A stretch of 15,173 nucleotides of DNA. Source: an uncultured Pseudomonadales bacterium. Lineage in GTDB: Bacteria; Pseudomonadota; Gammaproteobacteria; Pseudomonadales; IMCC2047. The notes under the pieces are model-generated. The model saw nothing but the letters and a program-made list of their open reading frames with translations. It searched no databases and was not told the origin of the DNA. Each line of letters begins with the position of its first letter. Position 1 is the stretch's first letter. The stretch lies in contig CAMYKE010000002.1 of assembly GCA_947258895.1 (NCBI GenBank), positions 1 to 15,173 of the forward strand, read 5' to 3'. The position numbers and the translations under genes were made by a program. Shown one piece after another: positions 6,300-15,173 of the stretch.

Positions 6300-8417
6300 C
6301 TATTCGGCAGCAGCCGGTTCCGGCGTACCCGACTCTTCTTCCAGAGCCTTCATGCTCAGTTTGATCCGGCCTCGACCATCAACATCCAGCACCTTGACCG
6401 AAACCTGCTGACCTTCCTGCAGATAATCCGACACCTTCTCAACGCGTTCCTTGGCAATTTGGGAAATATGCAGCAAGCCGTCGGTTCCCGGCAGGACCGT
6501 AATGAACGCACCGAAATCGACGATACGGGCCACGGTGCCCTCGTAGATCTTGCCCACTTCAACTTCAGCGGTGATCTCGTCGATACGCGCCATGGCTGCG
6601 TCCGCCGCCTGCTTATCCTCAGCATAGATGCGTACTGAGCCATCGTCCTCGATATCAACCTGCGCACCGGTATCTTCACAGATGGAGCGAATGGTCGCGC
6701 CGCCTTTACCGATAATGTCACGAATCTTGTCCGGCTTGACATGGACAGTGAGCATGGTGGGAGCGTTATCGGAAAGCTCCGCACGGGGCTTGTCGATCAC
6801 CTTGCCCATTTCGCCCAGGATGTGGACACGTGCATGGTGCGCCTGCTCGAGGGCGACTTCCATGATTTCCTCGGTGATGCCCTCGATTTTGATATCCATC
6901 TGCAGGGCCGTAATGCCCTTGTGGGTGCCGGCAACCTTGAAGTCCATATCGCCCAGGTGGTCTTCATCGCCCAGGATATCGGTGAGCACTACATGGCGAT
7001 CACCTTCCTTGACGAGACCCATCGCGATGCCGGCTACGGCATCACGCAACGGTACCCCGGCATCCATCAACGCCAGGCTGCTACCGCACACACTGGCCAT
7101 GGAACTGGAACCGTTGGACTCGGTGATTTCAGAGACCACACGAATGGTGTAGGGGAATTCCTCTTCGTTGGGCAATACGGCGGAAAGACCGCGGCGGGCA
7201 AGCCGGCCATGACCAATTTCACGCCGCTTCGGGCCGCTCATAAAGCCGGTTTCACCCACGCAGAACGGAGGGAAGTTGTAATGCAACATGAAATTGTCAT
7301 GCGCAACACCCTGCAGCGACTCGATCAGCTGTGCATCTCGCATCGTTCCCAGCGTGGCAACTACGATCGCCTGGGTTTCGCCGCGCGTGAACAATGCGGA
7401 TCCATGGGTCTTGGGCATCACACCGATTTCGACGGAGATGGGACGCACCGTAGTGGTATCGCGGCCATCAATGCGGGGATTGCCATCCAGTACGCGCTCG
7501 CGCACGATTTGCTTCTCGACACTGCTGAAGGCTCCGCCGACGGCATCGGCATCGAGACCGGCCGCTTCGTCAATCAGTTGTTCCTTGATTCGGGTTTTGA
7601 GCGCATCGATCTGACCATAACGGCTCATTTTGTCGCTAATGGTATAGGCTTCACCCAGTTCGGCACCGACGCTGTCCCTGATTGCAGTCTTCAACTCGGT
7701 GTTTTCCGCCGGCGGCTGCCAATTCCAGGCTTCGTTGCCGGCTTCAGCGGCGAGTTCGTTGATTGCATCGATAGCAACCTGCATCTCTTCATGCGCGAAC
7801 AGTACGGCACCAAGCATCAGGTCTTCGCTCAGTTCCTGCGCTTCGGATTCGACCATCAATACCGCGTCTTTGGTACCGGCTACCACCATATCCAGCCGGG
7901 AAGCTTCGAGCTCTTCCTGACCGGGATTCAGGCTGTAGCCTTCCGCTTCGGTGTACCCCACGCGTGCTGCGCCAATCGGGCCGTTAAACGGAATACCGGA
8001 GAGGGTGAGGGCCGCAGAGGCGCCGATCAGGGCCGGGATATCCGGATCATTTTCCTTGTCGGCGGACATCACCGTGCAAACGACCTGCACTTCATTCATG
8101 AAGCCCTTGGGAAACAGCGGGCGAATCGGTCGATCGATCAGGCGCGAGGTCAGAGTTTCTTTCTCTGACGGGCGACCTTCACGCTTGAAGAATCCACCGG
8201 GGATCTTGCCAACTGCGTAGGTTTTTTCCTGATAATTCACAGTGAGCGGGAAAAAGGCCTGCCCCGGATTGGCGGTCTTGCGACCGACGACCGTAGCGAG
8301 CACTGACGAATTACCCATGGTGACCAGCACTGCGCTGGTGGCCTGGCGCGCAATGCGACCAGTTTCTAATTTGACGGTGTGACCGCCGTACTGAAATGTC
8401 TTAGTTACCGGGTTCAC
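6300..8417 (-). CDS. pnp: Polyribonucleotide nucleotidyltransferase (PNPase)
   Basis: Phosphorolytic 3'-5' exoribonuclease, a trimer and degradosome partner in many Gammaproteobacteria. 705 aa, close to the usual ~711. The first RNase PH-like core carries [12 protein letters not shown] and [14 protein letters not shown]; an all-alpha linker is followed by the second core, with the catalytic-site motif [16 protein letters not shown] near residue 485. A KH domain (~553-612, IIGKGG at 568) and an S1 domain (~622-692, [15 protein letters not shown]) follow, then a short acidic/Ala tail. The start is GTG at 8415-8417 with GAGGT upstream. It is the last gene of the operon, 25 bases after rpsO and followed by a strong terminator. 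That gap is much shorter than the enterobacterial leader where RNase III starts PNPase autoregulation. Confidence 0.98.
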   Translation of the reverse strand: MNPVTKTFQYGGHTVKLETGRIARQATSAVLVTMGNSSVLATVVGRKTANPGQAFFPLTVNYQEKTYAVGKIPGGFFKREGRPSEKETLTSRLIDRPIRPLFPKGFMNEVQVVCTVMSADKENDPDIPALIGASAALTLSGIPFNGPIGAARVGYTEAEGYSLNPGQEELEASRLDMVVAGTKDAVLMVESEAQELSEDLMLGAVLFAHEEMQVAIDAINELAAEAGNEAWNWQPPAENTELKTAIRDSVGAELGEAYTISDKMSRYGQIDALKTRIKEQLIDEAAGLDADAVGGAFSSVEKQIVRERVLDGNPRIDGRDTTTVRPISVEIGVMPKTHGSALFTRGETQAIVVATLGTMRDAQLIESLQGVAHDNFMLHYNFPPFCVGETGFMSGPKRREIGHGRLARRGLSAVLPNEEEFPYTIRVVSEITESNGSSSMASVCGSSLALMDAGVPLRDAVAGIAMGLVKEGDRHVVLTDILGDEDHLGDMDFKVAGTHKGITALQMDIKIEGITEEIMEVALEQAHHARVHILGEMGKVIDKPRAELSDNAPTMLTVHVKPDKIRDIIGKGGATIRSICEDTGAQVDIEDDGSVRIYAEDKQAADAAMARIDEITAEVEVGKIYEGTVARIVDFGAFITVLPGTDGLLHISQIAKERVEKVSDYLQEGQQVSVKVLDVDGRGRIKLSMKALEEESGTPEPAAAE

Positions 8418-8442
8418 GGTACTACCTCGATTGGTTAGTTTA

Positions 8443-8712
8443 TTAACGACGTAAGCCGAGTCGACCGATAAGCGCTGTATAGCGAGCTGTATCTTTACGT
8501 TTCAGATAGTCGAGTAATTTACGACGCTGGTTCACCATCCTGATCAGCCCGCGACGCGAGTGGTGATCTTTCTGGTGTTCCTTGAAATGCGGCTGCAGGT
8601 GTTCGATGTTTGCAGTCAACAGTGCGACCTGTACTTCCGGCGATCCGGTGTCGCCCTTGCCCTGGGCAAAGTCCTTGACAATTTTTTCTTTACTCTCAGC
8701 TGTTAAAGCCAT
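8443..8712 (-). CDS. rpsO: 30S ribosomal protein S15
   Basis: 89 aa, the standard length. S15 binds the central domain of 16S rRNA early in 30S assembly and helps form a bridge to 50S. Signature residues are present: [12 protein letters not shown], then the rRNA-binding stretch [11 protein letters not shown], then [13 protein letters not shown]. Start at 8710-8712 (MALTAESK) because AGGAG (8720-8724) lies 7 bases upstream; an in-frame ATG at 8736 would add 8 residues not seen in the family. The leader towards truB can fold into interleaved stems resembling known S15 autoregulatory RNAs. Confidence 0.97.
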   Translation of the reverse strand: MALTAESKEKIVKDFAQGKGDTGSPEVQVALLTANIEHLQPHFKEHQKDHHSRRGLIRMVNQRRKLLDYLKRKDTARYTALIGRLGLRR

Positions 8713-8727
8713 GAAATAACTCCTGAT

Positions 8728-8778
8728 AATATGCAAATAAGATGTTATGTCCCCCGTGCATATTTACAGAGGCATAAC
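8728..8778 (-). promoter_or_regulatory. Candidate S15 autoregulatory leader (H-type pseudoknot)
   Basis: In the rpsO mRNA the 5'-to-3' order is GUUAUG (8778-8773), AAUAUGCA (8764-8757), CAUAAC (8749-8744), UGCAUAUU (8735-8728). The first pairs with the third (6 bp) and the second with the fourth (8 bp), which is H-type pseudoknot topology ending just before the AGGAG of rpsO. E. coli S15 is known to repress its own mRNA through a pseudoknot at this place. The pairing is seen; the function is inferred, and the two stems could instead be alternatives. Confidence 0.5.
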
Positions 8779-8804
8779 CCAGTGTGCGAATAGTGCCGCG
8801 GGCG

Positions 8805-9755
8805 CTATCCAACGTTCACCAGACGCCGCGGCGCTACTCGCCCGTCGTCCAGCACCTCGCCAACACCGAGAAAACGCTCCTCTTCGCTGGCCTCTCTGTT
8901 AAACAGCACCACCTTACCCTCTACCCGGGTATTCGGTACAAATACCGGCTGGCCCTGCCTAATGTAGTACGCCAGAAGATCGTTCAATTCGACCTCCGGC
9001 AATCCCTCAACCGCCGTTTCTACCGGCAACAGCAGTTTCTGTAAATTCTGTTCGCATTCGTGCGTACCGGCTCCCTGTGCTGCGATTTCCGCCACTTCCT
9101 CGAGCGAGTACATCCGCTGGCCAGCCAGCCCGCTGACCGCCAGCCTGCGCAACGCGACCACGTGTGCGCCACAACCAAGGCGCTCGCCCAGATCATCGAT
9201 CAACGAACGAATATACGTACCCTTGCTACAATGCAGCTCAATATCCAGTTCGTCTTTGCGCGCCGCCAGCAATTCGATCTTCGATATGACGATCTTGCGC
9301 GGCTTGCGTTCCACCTCAATGCCTTCGCGTGCCAGCTTGTAGAGCGGCTGGCCATGGTGCTTCAACGCAGAGAACATCGACGGCACCTGTTCTGTCTCGC
9401 CCAGAAATGCGCGCAATGCGCGTTCCAGTTGTTCGCCACTGAACGAGGGAACCTCCCGTTCGGCGATGGTCTCGCTATCCGTATCGCCGCTGGCGGTCCG
9501 AACCCCCAGCCGAGCGGTGGTTCGATATTCCTTATCCGCATCCAGCATAAACTGCGAAAACTTCGTCGCTTCGCCAAAACAGATCGGCAGCATGCCGGTA
9601 GCGAGTGGATCCAGGCTGCCGGTATGCCCCGCCTTGGCGGCGCCAAACAGGCGTTTCACCTGCTGCAATGCGGCATTTGAAGACAACCCAGGGGGCTTGT
9701 CGAGCAAGAACATCCCGTTGAGCGGCTTGCCGCGCTTGCTACCCCTGCGACCCAA
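8805..9755 (-). CDS. truB: tRNA pseudouridine(55) synthase TruB
   Basis: Isomerises U55 in the T-loop of tRNAs and acts as a tRNA chaperone. 316 aa, the usual size. Motif I GHTGSLDPLATG carries the catalytic Asp49; motif Y (KEYRTTARLGVRTASGDTDSE) and the RSLIDDLGERLGCGAHV segment follow, and residues ~250-316 match the C-terminal PUA-like region (ending FLGVGEVLDDGRVAPRRLV). The start is TTG at 9753-9755, which gives the normal basic N-terminus before NGMFLLDKPPG; a later ATG at residue 15 would clip the first strand. It begins 2 bases after the rbfA stop, so the two are probably translationally coupled. Downstream is the rpsO leader. Confidence 0.97.
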   Translation of the reverse strand: MGRRGSKRGKPLNGMFLLDKPPGLSSNAALQQVKRLFGAAKAGHTGSLDPLATGMLPICFGEATKFSQFMLDADKEYRTTARLGVRTASGDTDSETIAEREVPSFSGEQLERALRAFLGETEQVPSMFSALKHHGQPLYKLAREGIEVERKPRKIVISKIELLAARKDELDIELHCSKGTYIRSLIDDLGERLGCGAHVVALRRLAVSGLAGQRMYSLEEVAEIAAQGAGTHECEQNLQKLLLPVETAVEGLPEVELNDLLAYYIRQGQPVFVPNTRVEGKVVLFNREASEEERFLGVGEVLDDGRVAPRRLVNVG

Positions 9756-9757
9756 AC

Positions 9758-10150
9758 TCAGCGGTCCTCGTCCCGGCCTGGACTTTCTCGTGCATGATCT
9801 TCTCCCACCGCCTTGTCGATCAACGCGGACAGGTGCTGCCCGCGAGCGATGCTCTCATCATAATGAAAGCGCAAGTGCGGCACGATCCTCAGCTTCATCA
9901 AGCGCGCCAGGCGACTACGTAGAAATCCTGCGGCGCCATTTAATATTTTCTCGATCTGCGCCTGATGGGGCTGATCATCAACCCCCAGCGCAGTAACGTA
10001 CACTTCTGCATAGCCAAGGTCACGACTGACCTCTACCGCGTTTACGGTGATCATGCCAATGCGAGGGTCCTTGACTTCCTGTTGAATCAGGACCGCCAAC
10101 TCGCGCTGGAGTTGATCACCTACCCGCTGGGTACGACTGTAATCCGCCAT
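9758..10150 (-). CDS. rbfA: 30S ribosome-binding factor A (RbfA)
   Basis: KH-like factor that binds the immature 30S subunit near the 5' end of 16S rRNA and acts in late maturation and cold adaptation. 130 aa, normal length. It has the family N-terminus ([19 protein letters not shown]), [25 protein letters not shown] and the KH core with the [23 protein letters not shown] segment. The C-terminal tail is charged and variable. The ATG lies 17 bases from the infB stop; its Shine-Dalgarno is weak (GGCAGG), so coupling to infB translation is plausible. Confidence 0.96.
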   Translation of the reverse strand: MADYSRTQRVGDQLQRELAVLIQQEVKDPRIGMITVNAVEVSRDLGYAEVYVTALGVDDQPHQAQIEKILNGAAGFLRSRLARLMKLRIVPHLRFHYDESIARGQHLSALIDKAVGEDHARESPGRDEDR

Positions 10151-10167
10151 TGCTAACTGCCTGCCGG

Positions 10168-12759
10168 TTACAGCGAGCGCTCGACCTCAATCCTGTCGAA
10201 CACTTCGATCTTATCCCCGACCCGGACATCGGTGTAGTTCTTCACGCCGATACCACACTCCATACCACTACGCACTTCACTGGCATCGTCCTTAAAGCGC
10301 CGCAGGGACTCGAGTTCACCTTCATAGATCACCACATCGTCGCGTAATACGCGAATCGGCTTGCTCCTGGATACGGTTCCCTCAATTACCATGCAGCCGG
10401 CGATAGAACCGAATTTCGGCGAGGTGAAGATGTCCCGCACCTCTGCCACGCCGACGATCTGTTCCTTGTATTCCGGCGCCAGCATACCGGTGAGGGCGTT
10501 CTTGACGTCGTCGACAATATCGTAGATGACGCTGTAGTAACGGAGGTCGATACCGTTCTTTTCAATGATCTTGCGCGCTGTCGCATCCGCCCGGACATTG
10601 AAGCCGATAATCACCGCACTGGTGGAAACTGCCAGGTGGGCATCGGTCTCGGAGATACCACCGACCCCGGAGGAAACGATCACGACCTTGACCTCCTCGT
10701 TACCCAGCTTCTCCAACGCTGCCGACAAGGCTTCCAGCGTACCGCGCACATCGGTTTTTAGCACCAGGTTGAGCGCCTGCACTTCGCCCTGTTCCATGCT
10801 GGCGAACAGGTTTTCCAGTTGGGTCGCCTGCTGCTCGGCCTGAGACGCGGCCCGCGATTGCTCGGCACGCACCTGGGCGACTTCGCGCGCCTGTTTTTCA
10901 CTCGGCACAACCGCAAAGTCATCGCCGGCCGCCGGCACATTTGCCAACCCCAGGACCTCGACCGGAATGGATGGGCCCGCGCTCTTGACCGTCTTGCCGT
11001 TTTCGTCCAGCAACGCCCTCGCGCGACCATAGGTCGAGCCCGCTAAAATAGAATCTCCCTGTTGCAGCGTCCCGTTCTGGACCAACAGGGTAGCGACCGC
11101 ACCACGACCCTTATCGAGCCGTGCTTCCACGACAATGCCCTTGGCCGGCACATTTTCAGCGGCCTTGAGCTCGAGGATTTCGGCTTGCAGGAGCACCGCG
11201 TCGAGCAAGTCATCGATACCTTCGCCCGTGTGAGCCGATACCGGAATAAATTGCACGTCACCGCCCCAGTCTTCGGGGATGACTTCTTTTGCAGCCAGTT
11301 CGGTTTTCACCCTGTCTACGTCCGCCGCTTCCTTATCGATCTTGTTCACCGCTACCACGAGCGGAACGCCCGCAGAACGCGCGTGCAAGATCGCCTCTTC
11401 CGTCTGGGGCATGACACCGTCATCCGCTGCCACCACGAGAATCACGATGTCGGTAGCTTTCGCGCCACGCGCTCGCATCGCAGTGAACGCGGCATGGCCA
11501 GGCGTATCCAGGAAGCTGATCATGCCCTTGCCGGTCTCAACATGGTAGGCACCGATGTGCTGGGTAATACCACCGGATTCCCCCGCAGTTACCTTGGTCT
11601 TGCGAATATAATCGAGCAGCGATGTCTTGCCATGGTCGACATGTCCCATGACCGTAACGACGGGCGCCCGGGCAACTTCTTCACCCTCATAGCTGATGCC
11701 CGCCAGCAACTCGTTTTCAACACCCGTGGGCTCTTCCAGCTTGTACGTGTGACCCATTTCCTCAACCACCAGAATCGCAGTTGCCTGGTCGATAGACTGG
11801 TTAATGGTCGCCATCTCGCCGATCTTCATCAGCGTCTTGATGACTTCATGCGCCTTCACCGACATGCGCTGCGCAAGCTCTGATACCAGGATATTCTCCG
11901 GAATGAGGGCTTCTTTTTGGGTAGGGGCGGTGGGCTTGGAAAACCCGTGCTTTTTCAAGAACTTGGTTGGCTTTGCAATCTTCGCTTCGTCATGCAATTT
12001 TTTTGCTGGCGCCTTAAACCGGGATTCCGGCTCCTCTTCCTCGAAGTCATCATCGAGTTCTTCAATCCATTTCTTGGGTGACTTGACCTTCTCGGCCTTG
12101 GCCTTCTTGGCATGCGCCTTGAGCTTTTCACGCTCTTCCTTCTCGAGCTTCAGCTGCTGTTCGGGGGTCAACTCCTTGGTGATGCCAATGGCAGCATCTG
12201 CAGCATCAAGATCGGAGGCTTTGGCGCCTTTCTTTTTGGCCCCTTTCTTGCCATCGACGTCTGGAGCAGCGGCTTTCTTGACCGCCTCTTCAGCTTCGGC
12301 ATTGGCCGCTTCCTGGGCAGCCTTTTCCTCTGCCGCCTTCTGTTCAGCTTCCTGGGCAGCTTTGGCCTCGGACTCCGCCGCCAGCCGCGCCTGCGCTTCC
12401 GCCTCGCGCTGCACTTCTTCCTCTAACTTGAGAGCGTGCTCCTTCGCTTCCACCGCGCTACGCTTAACGTAGGTGCGTTTCTTGCGCACTTCGACATTAA
12501 CAGTCTTGGCGGAACGGCCCTGGCTGCCGGAGGTCCTTAACTGGGTGGTTACCTTCCGCTTCAGGGTGATTTTCCTGGGAGCACCGTCGCTCTCGCCGTG
12601 ACTGCGCTTTAAAAAAGCCAGCAGCTTTTGTTTCTCTTCGTCGGAAACCGTATCGTTCGCGGCGCTCTGGGTAAGGCCCGCCTCACTCATCTGTTTGAGC
12701 AAGCGGTCAAGGGGCGCACCCACTATGTCCGCCAGCTTTTCTACAGTAACTTCTGCCAT
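10168..12759 (-). CDS. infB: Translation initiation factor IF2
   Basis: GTPase that delivers initiator fMet-tRNA to the 30S subunit and promotes subunit joining. 863 aa. First IF2N domain at residues 1-50 ([19 protein letters not shown]); a very charged Ala/Glu/Lys helical linker at ~100-260; second IF2N domain at ~286-336; GTPase domain with G1 GHVDHGKT (372-379), G3 DTPGH (418-422), G4 NKID (472-475) and G5 SAHTGEG (508-514); then the beta-barrel, IF2-specific and fMet-tRNA-binding C2 domains to the end. AGGAG precedes the ATG. The gene is complete and ordinary in form. It serves as the reference for the diverged fragment at 1-183. Confidence 0.98.
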   Translation of the reverse strand: MAEVTVEKLADIVGAPLDRLLKQMSEAGLTQSAANDTVSDEEKQKLLAFLKRSHGESDGAPRKITLKRKVTTQLRTSGSQGRSAKTVNVEVRKKRTYVKRSAVEAKEHALKLEEEVQREAEAQARLAAESEAKAAQEAEQKAAEEKAAQEAANAEAEEAVKKAAAPDVDGKKGAKKKGAKASDLDAADAAIGITKELTPEQQLKLEKEEREKLKAHAKKAKAEKVKSPKKWIEELDDDFEEEEPESRFKAPAKKLHDEAKIAKPTKFLKKHGFSKPTAPTQKEALIPENILVSELAQRMSVKAHEVIKTLMKIGEMATINQSIDQATAILVVEEMGHTYKLEEPTGVENELLAGISYEGEEVARAPVVTVMGHVDHGKTSLLDYIRKTKVTAGESGGITQHIGAYHVETGKGMISFLDTPGHAAFTAMRARGAKATDIVILVVAADDGVMPQTEEAILHARSAGVPLVVAVNKIDKEAADVDRVKTELAAKEVIPEDWGGDVQFIPVSAHTGEGIDDLLDAVLLQAEILELKAAENVPAKGIVVEARLDKGRGAVATLLVQNGTLQQGDSILAGSTYGRARALLDENGKTVKSAGPSIPVEVLGLANVPAAGDDFAVVPSEKQAREVAQVRAEQSRAASQAEQQATQLENLFASMEQGEVQALNLVLKTDVRGTLEALSAALEKLGNEEVKVVIVSSGVGGISETDAHLAVSTSAVIIGFNVRADATARKIIEKNGIDLRYYSVIYDIVDDVKNALTGMLAPEYKEQIVGVAEVRDIFTSPKFGSIAGCMVIEGTVSRSKPIRVLRDDVVIYEGELESLRRFKDDASEVRSGMECGIGVKNYTDVRVGDKIEVFDRIEVERSL

Positions 12760-12795
12760 TCTGGGCTCTCCTGCTACAACTCTCTCAGTTACAGC

Positions 12796-14313
12796 TTAAT
12801 TACTCTCTTCCGCAAACCAGGGCTCACGCGCTTTCATGATCAATGCGCCGGCGCGCTCTTCCTCGATACCCTCGATCTCCAACAGGTCGTCAACAGCCTG
12901 TTCAGCCAGATCTTCCATTGTGACAATTCCGTGGTTTGCCAGAATAAAGGCCAGATGCCTGTCCATACCTTCCATCTCCAGGAGGTCCTGCGCAGGCTCC
13001 GCACCTTCAAGTTCTTCCTCGCTGGCGATCGCCTGGGTTAACAGCACATCCTTGGCACGCGCTCGCAGTTCGCCAACAATCTCGTCATCAAAACCTTCGA
13101 TCGCCAGCATCTCCTCGAGCGGAACATAGGCGATCTCTTCCAGGCTGCTAAAGCCTTCTTCGACGAGTACGCCAGCCAGGTCTTCGTCGATATCAAGCTG
13201 CCCCATGAATTTCTCGATGACCTCGCCGCTCTCCTCTTCTTGCTTGGATTCAGCGTCTTCCTGGGTCATCACATTGATCGTCCAGCCAGTCAGCTCGCTC
13301 GCCAAACGCACATTTTGGCCGCTGCGACCAATCGCGACCGCCAGGTTATCCTCGGATACAGCCACATCCATGGAGTGAGATTCTTCGTCCATCACGATGG
13401 ACTCTACCTCGGCCGGCGCCAGCGAGTTGATCACGAGCTGTGCCGCGTTGTCATCCCACAGCACGATATCGATCCGTTCGCCTGCCAGCTCGTTGGAAAC
13501 GGCCTGCACGCGGGAGCCGCGCATGCCGACGCAGGCGCCGACCGGATCAATCCGCCCGTCATTGGTCTTGACCGCGATCTTTGCCCGCGAACCGGGATCG
13601 CGTGCCGCGGCGCGAATCTCCACGACCTGTTCAGAAATCTCGGGCACTTCAATTTTGAACAATTCAATCAGTAGTTCCGGCGAGTTACGGCTCATCACGA
13701 GTTGCGGTCCACGTACATCCTCACGCACCTCGGCAAGCAGGCCGCGCACGCGATCGTTCATGCGGAATATCTCCTTGCTGATCATTTGCTCGCGTGGTAA
13801 CACCGCCTCGGCGTTGCCACCCAGGTCGATAATAATCTGCTCACGCTGGGTTTTCTTGACGATACCGCTCACTACTTCACCGATTTTGTCACGGAAGGCT
13901 TCAACTACCTTGGCCCGCTCTGCTTCCCTGACCTTCTGCACGATAACCTGCTTGGCGGCCTGCGCTGCGATGCGGCCGAAATCGACATTTTCAATGGATT
14001 CTTCCCATACGTCGCCAAGCTCAAGCGCGGAATCCTTCTCCTTTGCCTGTTCAAGCGTCAGGTGGATGCCGGGTTCGAATTCCCATTCCTCATCCTCGGG
14101 GTTTTCTTCCTCCACCACCGTCCAGCGGCGGAACGACTCGTAATCGCCGGTGGCGCGATCGATGGCCACTCGAATGTCGACACTTTCGTCTTCGCCATAC
14201 CGCTTACGGGTCGCGGTCGCCAACGCGAGTTCGATCGCCTCGAAAATAACGCCTTCCTCGACACCCTTCTCGTTGGAAACGGCCTCGACAACTAACAGGA
14301 TTTCTTTGCTCAT
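12796..14313 (-). CDS. nusA: Transcription termination/antitermination factor NusA
   Basis: Binds RNA polymerase and nascent RNA; acts in pausing, intrinsic and Rho termination and in antitermination. 505 aa, comparable with E. coli (495). N-terminal polymerase-binding domain at ~1-130; S1 at ~135-200 ([24 protein letters not shown]); KH1 with [11 protein letters not shown] (~262-272); KH2 with [13 protein letters not shown] (~327-339); then two acidic helix-hairpin-helix repeats (~365-430 and ~440-505), the autoinhibitory/alpha-CTD-binding repeats found in Gammaproteobacteria. It starts 31 bases after rimP with an AAAGG/GGAG upstream, and infB begins 36 bases after its stop. NusA often regulates its own operon, which bears on the hairpins before rimP. 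Confidence 0.98.
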   Translation of the reverse strand: MSKEILLVVEAVSNEKGVEEGVIFEAIELALATATRKRYGEDESVDIRVAIDRATGDYESFRRWTVVEEENPEDEEWEFEPGIHLTLEQAKEKDSALELGDVWEESIENVDFGRIAAQAAKQVIVQKVREAERAKVVEAFRDKIGEVVSGIVKKTQREQIIIDLGGNAEAVLPREQMISKEIFRMNDRVRGLLAEVREDVRGPQLVMSRNSPELLIELFKIEVPEISEQVVEIRAAARDPGSRAKIAVKTNDGRIDPVGACVGMRGSRVQAVSNELAGERIDIVLWDDNAAQLVINSLAPAEVESIVMDEESHSMDVAVSEDNLAVAIGRSGQNVRLASELTGWTINVMTQEDAESKQEEESGEVIEKFMGQLDIDEDLAGVLVEEGFSSLEEIAYVPLEEMLAIEGFDDEIVGELRARAKDVLLTQAIASEEELEGAEPAQDLLEMEGMDRHLAFILANHGIVTMEDLAEQAVDDLLEIEGIEEERAGALIMKAREPWFAEESN

Positions 14314-14344
14314 TTACCTTTACTCCGTGCACCATCCGGCCCGT

Positions 14345-14821
14345 TTAAAAGCGCGGCACAACCTTAGCCTTCTCTATCGATTCCAGTGGCAGTGTATATT
14401 CGTGGTCATCAACCTGAATGCCGATTTCACCATCTGCTACCGCTGTCATAATTCCCCTGAAGTTGCGCCTACCCTCGAAACGGACACGCAGCTTCACCTT
14501 AACCTCACTACCTATGTACGACTTGAACTGTGCTTCGCTATACAATGGCCTGTCCAGGCCTGGCGACGATACTTCCAGCGTATAGTTGCCGCTGATCGGC
14601 TCCTCTACATCGAACAGTGCGCTCAACTGGCGGCTAACTGCTTCGCAATCTTCCAGGCCGACGCCCTTCTCGCTATCGATATAGATGCGCACGATCCGGG
14701 ACTGCCCCTGCGGAATCATCTCGATACCCCACAAGTCCAGGTCCAGCGCATGTACCACTGGCGCTACCAGGACCGTTAATTGAGTGTCGCCGTGCACCTC
14801 GTTGCGCGCCTCCGGTTCCAT
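14345..14821 (-). CDS. rimP: Ribosome maturation factor RimP
   Basis: Binds the 30S subunit and promotes pseudoknot formation and S12/S19 assembly. 158 aa from the ATG at 14819-14821. The N-terminal alpha/beta domain (LVAPVVHALDLDLWGIEM, RIVRIYIDSEKGVGLEDCEAVSRQLSA, LEVSSPGLDRPL) is followed by the C-terminal SH3-like domain (~90-158, VKVKLR to ALESIEKAKVVPRF-like end). The ATG has no Shine-Dalgarno because a T-rich terminator tail lies directly before it. GTG at 14795-14797, with GGAGG 11 bases upstream, is an alternative that costs only eight poorly conserved residues. A TTG at 14869 would put the hairpin inside the gene and is unlikely. It is the first gene of the operon. Confidence 0.93.
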   Translation of the reverse strand: MEPEARNEVHGDTQLTVLVAPVVHALDLDLWGIEMIPQGQSRIVRIYIDSEKGVGLEDCEAVSRQLSALFDVEEPISGNYTLEVSSPGLDRPLYSEAQFKSYIGSEVKVKLRVRFEGRRNFRGIMTAVADGEIGIQVDDHEYTLPLESIEKAKVVPRF

Positions 14822-14833
14822 CGCAAAAAAACT

Positions 14834-14858
14834 AAAAAAATGGGCGCCTAATCGCCCA
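14834..14858 (-). terminator. Intrinsic terminator/attenuator immediately before rimP
   Basis: On the minus strand TGGGCG (14858-14853) pairs with CGCCCA (14846-14841) around a 6-base loop, followed directly by T7, AG, T7. This is a textbook intrinsic-terminator layout, yet it ends only a few bases before the rimP ATG and no promoter is evident between it and the gene. A regulated attenuator is the simplest reading. Confidence 0.65.
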
Positions 14859-14907
14859 CCTGCTCCCAAACCAGCAGAAGCCCGAAATTTACGGGTTCCC
14901 CAGAAAT

Positions 14908-14934
14908 AAAAAGCCCCTTGAAAAGGGGCTTTTT
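14908..14934 (-). terminator. Strong bidirectional terminator-like hairpin upstream of rimP
   Basis: A 12-bp stem (AAAAAGCCCCTT at 14908-14919 with AAGGGGCTTTTT at 14923-14934) with loop GAA. A- and T-runs on either side let it work on both strands. On the minus strand it would stop transcripts entering from the right; with the hairpin at 14834-14858 it makes a tandem pair before rimP. Confidence 0.8.
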
Positions 14935-14940
14935 ATCTTC

Positions 14941-15173
14941 GATTCCTGGCTGTGCATCCCGCAACCATCAGCAATCATTTAATATGGTGCGGGGCAACTA
15001 CTTCACCCTGGCGAGCATATCAATTACCCTGCTCGCAACTCCCACCCCTTCCGTACTACTTCGTGGGGCAGCAATATTAAACAAGGAAGACCCATAAATC
15101 AATGCGGTTAGGCGAATACCTCAAATAGTTTAGTGGCCCTCGCGGCCCACCAAATCTGCAACATGAAGGTTTC
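14941..15173. other. Unidentified segment upstream of rimP, with hairpins and short open frames
   Basis: No tRNA or secG, the common neighbours of rimP in Gammaproteobacteria, is recognisable. GCGAGCA/TGCTCGC (15011-15017, 15030-15036) and a stem of about 10 bp with one wobble and one bulge (TTTAGTGGCC at 15129-15138 against 15144-15154) are visible. On the minus strand three frames are protein-like in stretches: one open from the right edge to TAA at 15108-15110 (ends KLFEVFA), one to TAA at 15077-15079 (ends IDLWVFLV) and one from 15120 to TAG at 14998-15000 (LTALIYGSSLFNIAAP, ends MLARVK), the last with no good start and stops just upstream. This may be a degenerate gene or a repeated element. 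I cannot identify it. Confidence 0.35.

Noticed and set aside
6741..8168. 475-aa plus-strand open frame opposite pnp
   Set aside because: It lies antisense inside pnp, whose domains and catalytic motifs are complete; the frame is a shadow of biased codon use and has no recognisable motif.
11062..11883. 273-aa plus-strand open frame opposite infB
   Set aside because: Antisense to the IF2 GTPase domain; composition (His/Arg-rich) and lack of motifs mark it as a shadow. The same holds for 13397-14143 (nusA) and 9060-9680 (truB).
15103..15113. GTTAGGC motif as an integron attC site
   Set aside because: A single core-like heptamer without the paired inner sites, cassette gene or integrase; expected by chance.
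14941..15173. tRNA gene upstream of rimP, expected from related genomes
   Set aside because: I looked for an acceptor stem, T-loop (GTTCRA-type) and anticodon arm on the minus strand and found no consistent cloverleaf.
1..15173. CRISPR arrays, rRNA genes or full insertion sequences
   Set aside because: No regularly spaced direct repeats, rRNA-like sequence or transposase with catalytic motifs was seen on either strand.

Overview
The window comes from a gammaproteobacterial chromosome of moderate GC content. The right-hand 8.6 kb is the conserved translation/RNA-metabolism operon in its usual order, all on the minus strand: rimP, nusA, infB, rbfA, truB, rpsO, pnp. The protein sequences are ordinary for Gammaproteobacteria, and the LysR-type regulator most resembles enterobacterial HdfR. 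I cannot name an order or genus.

Left edge (1-183): the 5' part of a second, diverged infB-like reading frame on the minus strand, starting near the second IF2N domain and running off the edge. Next (494-2277, plus) come an exported OmpA-C protein with a repeat-bearing helical region and a small coiled-coil protein, separated by a strong hairpin. A LysR-type regulator (minus, 2294-3166) and an ECF sigma factor (plus, 3228-3902) diverge from a 61-bp AT-rich gap that holds a perfect 11-bp inverted repeat. A gene-poor stretch (3903-4820) follows, with a 206-bp MITE-like element (19-bp perfect terminal inverted repeats, TTAG target duplication), a possible 46-aa ORF and a set of competing inverted repeats. 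Then comes a second exported OmpA-C protein, DUF4892-like at its N-terminus (minus, 4821-5732), and a gene-free 0.5 kb up to the pnp terminator.

The operon (14821 down to 6229) joins ribosome maturation (RimP, RbfA), tRNA modification (TruB), transcription elongation/termination (NusA), translation initiation (IF2), ribosomal protein S15 and RNA decay (PNPase). Its control signals look local. Two intrinsic-terminator-like hairpins lie in tandem before rimP, the second ending only a few bases before the start codon. The rpsO leader carries two interleaved stems in H-type pseudoknot order. A clean terminator follows pnp. The last 230 bases upstream of rimP hold no tRNA or secG that I can recognise; they hold hairpins and short open frames of unknown nature.

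No complete novel system is evident. The best leads are the second infB copy, the MITE, the LysR/ECF control region with flanking OmpA proteins, and the RNA leaders of rpsO and rimP.
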